A stretch of 64,000 nucleotides of DNA, from NCBI GenBank assembly GCA_025403435.1, contig CM046332.1, positions 1,409,530 to 1,473,529 of the forward strand, given 5' to 3'. Made by a program: the position numbers and the translations under genes. Below are positions 34,842 through 46,491 of the stretch, in pieces. The notes under the pieces are model-generated. The model was not told where the DNA came from. It saw only the letters and a list, made by a program, of their open reading frames with translations, and ran no database searches. Position 1 is the stretch's first letter. The number at the start of each line of letters is the position of its first letter. The stretch is from Artocarpus heterophyllus (Eukaryota > Streptophyta > Magnoliopsida > Rosales > Moraceae).

Positions 34842-37800
34842 TTATATGGAAACTTGACTACTATGAACTCTCTCCTTAACAACCAAAAACTTGATATCAA
34901 CATGCTTTGACTTTGTAAAGCTTCTGTTGTTGTTGGAATATAGCACTGCCAATTTATTGTCATTGTATATCTTTAATGGCCTTTCAATGCCATCTACAAC
35001 ACGCAGCCCAGTGACAAAGTTTAGCAACTATATCCCATGATTAGTTGTCTTATAACATGCTATAAATTATGCAGCCATGGATGAAAAGGCTATGAGTGTG
35101 TGTTTAGCACTCTTTCAAAAAATAGCTCCTCCAGCCACCGCCAGCTAGCATATATAGCCTGAAGTGGAACGCTTATTTTCTTGGCATCTAGTAAAATTGG
35201 AATTAGTATTCTCGATGATCTCCAAACTATCTGATCTCTGTTAGGTAAATATGAAGTTTTTGTTCTTTGTAAGTAATACATAACCCGTTTGGCTGCTTTC
35301 AATGTTCCATACTTAGCTTAGTCAAACATATGCTCAACATTCCTGCTATAAATGCTATATCTAAATGTGTACAAACTTGAGCATACATTAGACTTCCTAT
35401 TGCCGACGCATAAAAAAATCTTTTGCATCTCTTTATAATCTATGCCTTCCTTTTGAATGGAACCTTTGGAGACTAGACAAGCCTTACATCTTTCGACATT
35501 GCCTTTCGAATCCCTTTTGGTTTTAAATATTCATTTGCAACCAATAGGCTTGCACCTTTAGGCAACTCGACAAGATCCCAAATATCATTATCTTTCACAA
35601 ATTTCATCTCATCTTGCATGGCATTAATCCATTTTGAAAATTAGAACTTTGCATAGCTTGTTGGAAATTGATTGGATCATCTTCCGCTTAGCCTACATCA
35701 ACTTTATGTTCTTGAAGAAAGATGATATAGGCATTCGAAATCCCACTCTTCCTGTCTCTAGTGGATCTCCTTAATGGTACCTCTAGAGGTTGTTGAGTTT
35801 GCTCTATTGGTGCATCAGGAAGAACCTCTTTGTTGTCTTGTTCTAGAATAATGTCAGGAATAGGAGTTTGATCATTTTTGTCTTATACTAGAGTTGCATC
35901 TTGAACAGTGGTAGGAATTAGAGCCTGACCATTGTCAATAGCAATTTTTTCTTCAAAGACAATATTCTTTACTTTATCTTCTCCTCCAAACTCAACATCC
36001 TCAAGGAATCTCACATTTTCCATCTCAAAGAAGGATCTAGTAGTGGGATCATAAGACTTAAAAGCCTCAAGAGTGCCTAGCTTACCCAACATAGTAGTAA
36101 CTAATAGTTCTAGAGTCTAGTTTCTTTCATTAGGCCTACAAAGTTGTGCCTAAACTGGACAACACTAAATGTGTAAATGCCTAATACTAGGCTTCTTGCC
36201 TGTCCATAACTTATAAGAGGTTTTGGCTACGACTTTGCTTAACACCTTGCTAAGGATATATGTTACAGTCTTCAGTACTTCTCTTCAAAACGATTCAGGT
36301 AAATAGGAATGACTAATCATACTTCTCACTTATCCTTAAGTGTTCTATTTCGTCTCTTAGCAACATTGTTCATGTTGGGTGTTTTCCTAGTATTGTATAT
36401 TGCTGGACGATTCTACATTCCTTTAGGAAGTTGGTGAAGGGCCTTGGACATTGTTCACTTGATTCATCATATCTACTATAGTATTCATTACCACAGTCAA
36501 ATTTGACAACATTAATTTTCTTACTAAGTTGAAGTTCAACTTCTGCTTTAAATGACTACAAAATGTCCAAGGATTAAGATTTCTCATGTATTAAATATAG
36601 GTATTCATATCTTGAGTAGTCGTCTACAAACATAATGAAATAATATTGGCCATTCCAAGAGGCTACAAGGAATGGACCACAAATACCGATATGTATAATT
36701 TCTAAGATGTCTTTAGATCTATCGGCATCTAATTTTCTTATATTTATTTGTTTCCTCTTGATGCTCAATGCAGACTTGAAAGTCTGTCAAATCTAGAGGG
36801 TCAAGAATTTCGTCGACATAAGTCTTTGAATTCCCTGTTTATAAATATGACTTAAACACTCATGCCATAGGGTGGCGAAATCCTCATTTAATTTGCATTT
36901 TGTACTACGTGTTTCAGTATGCAAAATTTCATCATAGGAATTAACATTATCGAGCATATAAAGATTATCAATTAGAGAACTGGTACAAATAAAATTTGAA
37001 TTCTAAAAAAGACTAACTTTATTATTTCTAAAAGAATAAAAATAACCAGATTTATCCAAACTAGAAATAAAAATTAAATTCTGTCTAAATGAAGTGCAAC
37101 ATAAGTCTCAATCAAATTCAAATAAACACTAGTCTTTAACAATAATCTAAAGTTTCCTATAGCTTCAACTGGAATTTTATTGCCATCATCTAGAAAGATG
37201 AATCTTTCAGCATCACTAAGTGATTGGCTCCATAGGAAACTCTGCATAGACATACTTATGAGAGTAATACTACCGGAATCTACCCACCAAGTATCTTTAG
37301 GTATAGAAGCTAAGTTACCTTTAGAACAAACTAAAGCAAAAAGCTTACCCTTCTTTGCATGACATGCGGCGTATTTGGAACACTCTTTCTTCATGTGTCC
37401 TCCCCTCTTGTAGAAGTAGCAAGCAAATCACTCATCTTGCTTCTTTTGTTTCTTTTGTTGAGGTGTTCCTTCTGCAACATCCTTGGCTCTCTTTTTTTCT
37501 TATTTGGAGAGGTTGATGCTAAGAGAGCACTTTCAGTCTTATCTCGCTAAAGCCTTTCTTCTTGTTGCATGTAGTGAGATATGAGCTCGTTAAGAGTCCG
37601 TTTATCATTTTAAGTGTTATAGCTCACCTTAAATTGTTCGTGCCATGCAGAAAGAGAAATCAAAACCAACTGCATGAGCAAGACCTCGGACAACTCTAAC
37701 TTTAACGACTTAAATTTTGAAGCGAGATGACACATCTCCATGATGTACTCTCTTATGTTCCCTTTTCCTTTATACTTCATGGAAACGAGTTTAGCCAAAA

Positions 37801-38215
37801 GGTTACTCATTTTTTACTTTTCATTCTTAGAAGCGAGATGAGACATCTCTGTGATGTACTCTCTTATGTTCCCTTTTCCTTTATACTTCATGGAAACGAG
37901 TTTAGCCAAAAGGTTACTTGTTTACAAGTTTTCATTCTTAGCAAAATATTGCTCAATTTCTTCAAAAAACTTCTTAGCATGCATTCTTAGTAATAGGGCC
38001 TCGAAACGCCTCTAGAATGGAGCGTTTCATAATCATTAGACACATGCGATAAGAGTGATCCCACATCTCAATTTTAGTCTCCTTTGGGTTTTCCACAATT
38101 AAAGTGGGTTGCTCCACCCTTAGCATAAGGTCTAAGTCCATACAGTTGAGAACGATTTCCACATTCCCTTTTTAGTTCTTAAAGTCTGTCCCATTTAGTA
38201 TTGGGATATTGTTGA
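34842..38215 (-). pseudogene. copia-2 gag-pol remnant lacking the RT core
   Basis: On the minus strand gag begins near 38215 (IPILNGTDFKN, then NCMDLDLMLRVEQPTLIVE) and includes a 37-codon tandem duplication (37720-37941). A protease-region stretch (TWWVDSGSITLIS) lies near 37270. Integrase remains at 36574-36768 (FIMFVDDYSRYEYLY). RT is truncated: a KEGIDYKE segment near 35440 runs directly into KIFLCVGNRKSNVC-type codons, out of frame, that correspond to the region just before RNase H. The catalytic YVDD part is missing. RNase H ends at 34842-35027 (YNDNKLAVLYSNNNRSFTKS). It cannot encode active RT. Confidence 0.85.
37720..37941 (-). repeat. 111-bp tandem duplication in copia-2 gag
   Basis: Two nearly identical 111-bp units start AAGCGAGATGA at 37720 and 37831. 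The period equals 37 codons, so the gag frame is kept across the duplication. Confidence 0.9.
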
Positions 38216-38559
38216 CTTAAGCAGAAACATTTGTAGCAGTAGCAATAGAAACTGAATTATTAACAAAATAAAAACAACATACTCATAATCACAAACATGT
38301 CATAATAAAAGCAAACAAATGATATGATTAAAACAAAATTGGGGACCCATCACAAGATACTTAGCACAACATTAAGGTCTAGTCTTTAGACAGAGACATC
38401 AACTCTAACTAGTACTCACAACATAATAATCAAATATAGACAATAAATCTTGTCAAACAATAGCCTTTCTTTAGATCGATTATTGTTCACATGGAAAGCT
38501 TTATAATCGCCACATATTTATTACCACAGGTGTGTCTGCTATTTGGCCAAACGACAACC

Positions 38560-40559
38560 TGTTGGACATGTATGCCCTAAGGAGTAAAAATGTAATAAGT
38601 TTTTGGAGACATTTTTATCAATAAAGAATTTATTCATTATTAATATACCAAATCTTGTCATCTTTACGTTCATATTTGTTGAATGTATGTTAAGCAAACA
38701 ATAGTCTGAGACTGTCGATCTAAACCTTGAGAATTGTCCATCGGATTATGCGAAAGACACGATTCTTAAGGTGATGGTCTAAATCATATGATCCGCGATC
38801 GAGGGAATAAAGTTGAGTGCTTTATTCATGCAAAGATTGTTATGTTGTCTATATCCATTTTGGGAGATGGTTTGTCTTGACCATTGGAGGTAGACTCCAT
38901 GAATAGAAACATTGGCACGTTATCATAAGTGATGATGCGTTGGATCGGAACATAAAGTGAATTGATTTGGATTAATAATTCTGTCTCGGTAAATCGATTC
39001 ACTCTAGACAATCATTTGTGTTGTATCTTAATCTTGAAATGAATAGTGTGCTCGGTGTTTTGACATGTGTCTTTCGATTACCAAAGGGTGACACCCACAT
39101 TTTAATAGCGGTATGCATGTTGGTATGTTGGAGGCATGACTCTTGATAGTGTAGACCTGTTATTCATAGATATAGAATCCATAGCTCCTCTTTAGGAGTA
39201 ATGATATCCTCTTATATGTGTTATCCTATGATTGAAAAACTGTAGCGCTCAACCATTTGGATACATAGATGTAACCGAATGGTATACTGTCTTTGGATGG
39301 TAAGCTTTCTAATGGTGAGATAATAGAACGTAAGATAAAAATAATTAGGAAGGTAAGACAGAACTTGTCCTTAAGCCAATTATGGATTATTGTATGAGGA
39401 TACAATACACTATGATATGTCATGGAGACTTAGCTATATGAGCTTCATAATTCTATGTAGTTCGAGAGTGCAGCTCCAAGCTTTTAGTGGAGTAGCGTTG
39501 GAGTTGATAATTATGAAATGTATATTTGGGATATTGGGTTTCATAATTACCGGGAGCTTGAGCTATATAGGTCCATTTGGTCCCCTTTGCTAGCTCACAA
39601 CATCCTCTAACGACACGGCGTGCTTTTTCAATAATTGGTGACTTGTGTCGGATTTATCATATTGGTTAAAATTTGGAAGAACTAAATAATTCATGTCTGT
39701 TTGTCGATTGAATTAATTTTGTAATAAATTAATTCAAGATAAACTTGTTGAATTATTAGGATCGGATAATTCTTATCTGTTTATTGGTTGATTTAATTTC
39801 GGATAAATTAGATCAAGATAAACTTGTAGAATTATTAGGAATTGATTTATTTTCTTAGAGATTATCTAGATAAAGTTTTTTTGATCAGATAACTTCTCTA
39901 TTGTGTTATTTGAATTAAAACTAAGACTTTATCCTATAGAATCTCAGTGGAAAATAAAAGATTCGTAAAATTTTTATTCAGCAGTTCGGCCTACCGATAG
40001 ACGTGTTCGGCCTTCCGATCAGGTGGTTCGGCCTGCCGATCAGCAAAGGATAAGATTACACGTTTCCACGTGGATCTTATCAGATATTGATCCAAATTTG
40101 ATTCTGATATGAATTTTGAGATCTAATCTGATGAGGATTGACCCTATGACCAACCTCTATAAATAGGAAGTGATTCTCACAAGTTACTCAAATCTATTGA
40201 GAGATTAAGAGTGATACTCTATGAAGTGAGAATCTACAAACTCTTTACGAGCTTTTGTTCACAAATTATGAACACTTGCGTTGGGTTCTCTCGATTGGTT
40301 AGAAGGAGAGTCACCGGTGGAAGAGCTGTATGTATGAGCCCACACTCACTCCGGTCGTGGATAAATAATAGCAAAGAAGACCAGTTGGTTGAGGCTCTTC
40401 TAGAACGTTATTTCTCTTCACAGATTGCGGAGATTCTTCGGCACACAAAGGTTAGTAAAGATCTACTTAATTTATGCATATAGCATGTCAAACTTGTGTT
40501 TTGGAAATTACTCTAATGAAAAAAATTTTAAAATTCCGCTGCGCACTATTTTTCCAACA
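38560..40559 (+). repeat. 5' LTR of copia-1b
   Basis: A 2,000-bp LTR, TGTTGGACATG to TTTTCCAACA. TATA box TATAAATA at 40158-40165, preceded by a motif cluster at 39978-40046. Confidence 0.95.
39978..40046 (+). promoter_or_regulatory. GGCCTGCC-type motif cluster, copia-1b 5' LTR
   Basis: Three copies (TTCGGCCTACCGAT, TTCGGCCTTCCGAT, TTCGGCCTGCCGAT) end 112 bp upstream of the TATA box. Confidence 0.65.
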
Positions 40560-40561
40560 AT

Positions 40562-40574
40562 TGGTATCAGCGCC
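40562..40574 (+). other. Primer binding site of copia-1b
   Basis: TGGTATCAGCGCC, two bases after the 5' LTR, complementary to initiator-Met tRNA with one mismatch. Confidence 0.85.
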
Positions 40575-40967
40575 ATGGTTTTTACATAAATTTATGAGTT
40601 TGTGATCATATTATATGCATAAATTTTGTGATCTTAATCTCTCCTATGCTTGAATTGAATTTTATAGAGAGTTGACACTCTAGATTTCTATAAATTATAT
40701 ATGTTGTCATGGATTATGTGGTAAATATGTATTAATTAATTATGGTTAATTAAATCATTGTTTAATTATTAATTAATTAATTTATAACGGTTATGGTTCC
40801 ATAGAGGTTAGAATGTGTATCTAAGTTTTTCATGTAATTAGATGATAGACTATCATCTCCGTCTAAGAATTATTATTTATTTTAAATTTGTAAAAAAATT
40901 TGTAATTAAATAATTATTTAGAAAAGACGGATGTAGAAGAATGATGATGTTGCTCCCAGATTTTTGC

Positions 40968-41156
40968 TCGATCGGCAGGCCGATGGTCACAGATCGATAG
41001 GTCGAACGTGTGGTTTGGCAGGCCGACAGTGGGGCAGAAATCGACTGGCTCTGTCGGCAGGCTGAACTTTCAGTTCGGCAGGCCAAACTTTCATGGGTTG
41101 GCAGGCCGATGGAACATGACCGGCAGGCCGATCACCTAGATCGGCCTGCCTACCGA
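40968..41156 (+). promoter_or_regulatory. GGCAGGCC-type motif cluster, copia-1b leader
   Basis: Seven copies in one orientation (for example ATCGGCAGGCCGAT, TTTGGCAGGCCGAC, TTCGGCAGGCCAAAC, ACCGGCAGGCCGAT) and a final inverted copy (ATCGGCCTGCCTACC). The last two face each other as ACCGGCAGGCCGATC...GATCGGCCTGCC and could form a tight hairpin in the RNA. Confidence 0.7.
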
Positions 41157-41599
41157 GAGCTGAAAAATTTCCAGAATAGTGTTCAATTCATACGGGATTG
41201 AAGACTTGAAGATGGAATTACATGAAGAAAGATACAACTTGAGGGTTCAAGGATAAAGAATCGATAATATGTCTCAATTATTCTCTTGTAATCTTAGTTT
41301 TCTATTCTCTAGGATGGAGCCATAATATTACGATTCTTATTATTATTATTTTGCTTGTAGCTTTGCTTGGTTGCTTTGTTTGTCTGCATTATAATTTGAT
41401 TTACCATGTATATTGATAACATGTCATGTAGAATAGGAAGTGTTGCTCATATTAAAATTGCTCATGCATATTCTTAAAATAAAACCTTGTTTTCAAAAGA
41501 TTGAGTGGGAGAAGGTTTTCGAAGAGAAGACCTAAGGCCTCCATCATTGGTCCATAGGTAGAATGTGGTGGTCCCGACCCCTAGGAAGGGATTTCTATC

Positions 41600-44262
41600 A
41601 TGTACTATTTGCACCTTGGTCATATTAACTTGGATAGGATTCAAAGGTTGGTAAGGGATGGACCTTTAAGTCACTTAAAGGTGGAATCTATACCTCAATG
41701 TGAATCTTGTTTAAAGGGTAAAATGACCAAAAGACCATTTGGATCTAAGGGCAATAGGGCCGAAGGCGTTCTAGAACTTGTGCATAGTGATGTTTGCAGA
41801 CCGATGAACATCCGGGCACGATGAGGGTATGAGTACTTCGTCACTTTTATTGACGATTACTCAAGATATGGGTATGTGTACTTGATGCACCACAAAAGCG
41901 AAACTTTGACAAGTTCAAGGAGTTTCGGGCTGAAGTGGAAAAGCAATTGGGTAGACCTATAAAGGCACTTCGATCAGATCGAGTTGGCGAATACCTTTCT
42001 GATGAGTTCTTGGAACACTTGTTAGAGAATGGGATTTTATCCCATTTGACTGCACCAGGTACTCTACAGCAGAATGGCGTAGCGGAGAGAAGAAATAAGA
42101 CTTTGTTGGACATGATTAGGTCCATGATGAGTTATTCATCATTGCCTTTATCCTTTTGGGGATATGCACTACAAACCGCATGTTATCTTTTGAACATTGT
42201 GCCTTCAAAATTAGTCCCTAAAACTCCTCACGAGTTGTGGACGAGTAGGAAGGCATCCTTAAACCATATTCACATATGGGGATGTTTGACTCATGTCTTG
42301 TTTAAGGATCCAAATAAGTTGGAAGCACGTACGAAAGTTTACGTGTTTATAGGATCTCCAAAAGGGACTAAAGGGGGTTATTTTTATAACCCAAAGGAAA
42401 ATAAAGTCATGGTTTCAACCAATGCAACTTTCCTTGAGGAGAGTGACATGGACAACTTTAAACCTCAAAGCAAAGTGGTGCTTGAGGATTTAAGGAGTGA
42501 TCAGATCACTCCAAAGGTTTCGAATGAAACCATTCTAATCGGTGTAGAAAAACCAAACAAACCTGAACAACAACTTCAGAGGCTTCGGCGTAGTGGGAGG
42601 ATTAGGCGTCAACCTAAGAGGTATATGTTCAATGGGGAAGTCTTTTTAGCTGAACCAGATGAACATGACAAGGATCCTTATACTTACGCAGAAGCTATGG
42701 AGGATGTTGATTCAAAACTCTGGACAGAGGCCATGAATGTTGAGATAAAGTCTAAGGAGACTAATCAAGTCTAGGAGCTCGTGGATCTTCCCGAAAGGGT
42801 AAAACCTATAGGGTGTAAGTAGATCTACAAGAGGAAAAGAGGAGTGGATAGAAAGGTCAAAACCTTTAAGGCTAGATCGGTAGCTAAGGGTTATACGCAA
42901 AAGGAAGGAATCGATTATGAGGAAACCTTTTCACCTGTAGCCATGCTTAAGTCTATTAGAATCCTCTTATCCATAGCTACCACTCTCGACTATGAGATTT
43001 GGCAGATGGATGTCAAGACGGCTTTTTTGAATGGCTATCTTGATGAGTCTATTTATATGGAACAACCAGACGGGTTCAAGGTCACGAGTCAAGGGGCAAA
43101 GGTTTGTAAGCTGCTAAAATCAATCTATGAACTTAAGCAGGCTTCTCATTCTTAGAACATAAGATTTGATTAGGTGATCAAGACTTATAGGTTCTCACAA
43201 AATGTGGATGAACTATGTGTTTATAAACACATAAAGGATGGAAAGGTGGTTTTTCTACTGCTCTATGTAGATGACATTCTGCTAATTGGCAATGACGTAG
43301 GGGCGTTGTCATCGGTCAAATTATGGTTGACCAAGTAGTTTGACTTGAAGGACTTAGGTGAGGCTAATTTTGTTCTCGGTATCCAGATCTTTCAGGATAG
43401 GAAGAACAAAATGATAGCTTTGTCACAGGCCGGGTACATAGATAAAATTCTCAGGAAATTTGTAATGTAGGATTCCAAGAAAGGTGGACAACCATCTAGG
43501 TCTGGAATTACTCTTTCTAAGAAAGACTCTCCAAAGTCTTATGAAGAAAGAGAATACACGAAGAAGGTGCCTTATGCTTCGATAGTGGATAGTCTCATGT
43601 ATGCCATCCTTTGCACATGACTGGATATTAGCTATGCGGTTGGGATTGTAAGTTGATTTCAGGCGGATCCAGAACCGAACCATTGGGTTGCGGTAAAGCA
43701 TATTTTCAAGTACCTGAGAAGGACTCGAGGGTATATGCTTGCATATTCGGGTGAGGACCTAACTCCTTTAGGATATACTGACTCGGATTTTCAATCCTGT
43801 CTGGATTCTAGGATATTGACTTTGGGTTTTGTGTTTACTCTGGGAGGCGGTGCCATCAGTTGGAGAAGTGTTAAGCAAGATCGTACTTTGGATTCAACGA
43901 TGGAGGCCGAGTATGTGGCAGCTAGTGATGCTTTGAAAGAAGCAATGTGGCTCCACAAGTTTCTTGGGGATCTTGAGGTAGTTCTTGGTATGGATAAAGT
44001 AGTATCACTGTATTGTGATAACAATGCGGCGGTAGCTAATGCTAAGGAACCAAGATTTCACAAGAAGAGTAAGCATATTGATCGAAAGTATCATGTGATA
44101 AAGGACTTCGTTGAGGGCGGGCATGTCACGATATGCAAGATCGCGTCAGAGGTCAATTTAGCTAATCCATTTACGAAGACACTTACTGGGAGAGTCTTCG
44201 AGAGGCATGTGGAAGCTATGGGGATGCGAGATTTGTCATATTTACTCACTTACTGCAAGTGG
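41600..44262 (+). pseudogene. copia-1b pol remnant (GAG-pre-integrase, integrase, RT, RNase H)
   Basis: The GAG-pre-integrase segment (41600-41820) ends with VLELVHSDVCRPMN. Integrase follows: [10 protein letters not shown] near 41850, a one-base frameshift near 41905, LRSDRVGEY (usual RGGE altered) near 41970, [10 protein letters not shown] near 42075. The frame stays open to 42773. RT (42840-43460) keeps [14 protein letters not shown] and YVDDILLIGND. RNase H (43735-44260) keeps [20 protein letters not shown] and [14 protein letters not shown]. Stops occur at about 42771, 42819, 43153, 43337, 43468, 43618 and 43654, several clearly CGA to TGA or TGG to TAG. RNase H reads on into the LTR. 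Confidence 0.92.
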
Positions 44263-44267
44263 GAGAT

Positions 44268-46261
44268 TGTTGGATATGTATGTCCTAAGGAGTAAAAATG
44301 TAATAAGTTTTTGAAGACATTTTTATCAATAAAGAATTTATTCATTATTAATATACCAAATCTTGTCCTCTTTACATTCATATTTGTTGAATGTATGTTA
44401 AGCAAATAATAGTCAGAGACTGTCGATCTAAACCTTAAGAATTGTGCATATGATGGACGGATGATGCGGAAGACACGATTCTTAAGGTGATGGTCTAAAT
44501 CATATGATCCGCAATCGAGGGAATAAAGTTGGGTGCTTTATTCATGCAAATATTGTTATGTTGTCTATATCCCTTTTGGGAGATGTTTTGTCTTGACCAT
44601 AAATAGAAACATTGACACGTTGTCATAAGTGACGATGTGTTGGATCTGGACATAAAGTGAATTGATTTGGATTAATAATTCTGTCACAGCAAATCGATTC
44701 ACTTTAGACAATCATTTGTCTCATATCTTAATCCTGAGATGAATAATGGGCCTGGTGTTTTGACTTGTGTCTTTTGATGTACCAAAGGGTGACACCCACA
44801 TCTTAATAGTGGTATGCATGCCGGTACGTTGGAGGCATGACTCTTGATAGCGTAGACCTGTTATTCATAGGTATGGAATCCATAGCTCCTCTTTAGGAGT
44901 AATGATATCCTCTTATATGTGTTATCCTGTAATTAAAAAACTGGAGCGCTCAACCATTTGGATACATAGGTGTAACCGAATGGTATACTGTCTTTGGATG
45001 GTAAGTTTTCTAATGGTAAGATAATAGAACGTAAGATAAAAATAATCAGGAAGGTAAGACAGAACTTGTCCTTAAACCGATTATGGATTATCATATGGGG
45101 ATACAATACACTATGATATGTCATGGAGACTTAGCTATACAAGCTTCGTAATTCTATGTAGTTCGAAAGTGTACCTCTAAGCTTTTCGTGGAGTAGCGTT
45201 GGAGTTGATAATTATGAAATGTAAATCTGGGATATTGGGTTTCATAATTATCTGGAGCTTACACTATATAGGTCCATTTGGTCCCCTTTGCTAGCTCACA
45301 ACATCCTTTAACGACACGGCGTACTTTTCCAATAATTGGTGACTTGTGTCGGATTTATCAGATTGGTTAAAATTTTGAAGAATTAAATAATTCATGTCTG
45401 TTTGTCGGTTGAATTAATTTTGTAATAAATTAATTCAAGATAAACTTGTTGAATTATTAGGATTGGATAATTCTTGTCTATTTATCGGTTGATTTAATTT
45501 CGGATAAATTACATCAAGATAAACTTGTAGAATTATTAGGAATTGATTTATTTTCTTAGATTATCTAGATAAAGTTTTTTTGATCAGATAACTTCTCTAT
45601 TGGGTTATTTGAATTAAAACTAAGACTTTATCCTATAGAATCTCAAGTGGAAAATAAAAGATTCGTGAGATTTTTTTTTTGGGCAGTTCAGCCTGTCGAT
45701 CGGACCTGTTTGGCCTGTCGATCCAGTGGTTTGCCCTTTCGATCAGCGAAGGATAAGATCACGTGTATCCACGCGGATCTTATCAGATATTGATCCAAAT
45801 TTGATTTTGATCTAAATTTTGAGACCTAATCTGATGAAGACTGACCCTAGGACCAACCTCTATAAATAGGGAGTGATTCTCACAAGTTAATCAGATCAAT
45901 TGAGAGATTGAGAGTGATACTCTGCTAAGTGAGAACCTACAAACTCCCTAAGAGCTTTTGTTCACAAATTATGAACACTTGCTTTGGGTTCTCTCGATTG
46001 GTTAGAAGGAGAGTCACAGTGGAAGAGCTGTACGTGTGAGCTCACACTCACTCCGGTCGTGGATAGAGAATGGCAAAGATGACCAGTTGGTTGAAGCTCT
46101 TCTAGAACGTTATTTCTCTTCACAGATTGCGGAGATTTTTCGGCACACAAAGGTTAGTAAAGATCTGCTTAATTTATGCATATAGCATGTTAAACTTGTG
46201 TTTTGGAAATTACTCTGATGAAAAAAATTTTAAAATTCTGCTGCGCACTATTTTTCCAACA
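44268..46261 (+). repeat. 3' LTR of copia-1b
   Basis: A 1,994-bp direct repeat of 38560-40559. TATA box at 45861-45868; motif cluster at 45681-45746 (three decayed copies). Confidence 0.95.
45681..45746 (+). promoter_or_regulatory. Decayed GGCCTGCC-type cluster, copia-1b 3' LTR
   Basis: Three altered copies (TTCAGCCTGTCGAT, TTTGGCCTGTCGAT, TTTGCCCTTTCGAT) in the same place as 39978-40046. Several differences from the 5' LTR copy are C to T on one or the other strand. Confidence 0.55.
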
Positions 46262-46491
46262 TAACCTTCCTTTGGGTAGCCAAAATTCACATAAACAACA
46301 AACACACAAACATCTTGATATTTCTAATTAAATTCATCTACACAATAAAGATTACTTTGGCAACATGTTGTTGCAATCAATTTAATAAAAAATATAAGAC
46401 ATAAACAATGCAAATTATAATCCTTAATTGTAAATAAAACATTCAAAAATTTATATAAAATTTCCTTAATTTTTTTTATTATAATTAGCAT

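Larger units (their letters stand above)
38560..46261 (+). mobile_element. Ty1/copia element copia-1b, gag-deleted, nested in copia-2
   Basis: This 7,702-bp element of the copia-1 family is on the + strand. LTRs are 38560-40559 and 44268-46261. Primer binding site TGGTATCAGCGCC is at 40562-40574 and the polypurine tract GCAAGTGGGAGAT is at 44255-44267. Flanks are CAACC (38555-38559) and TAACC (46262-46266), a target duplication with one transition. The leader passes straight into the GAG-pre-integrase domain near 41600; gag and protease, about 1.75 kb in copia-1a, are absent. Confidence 0.93.
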
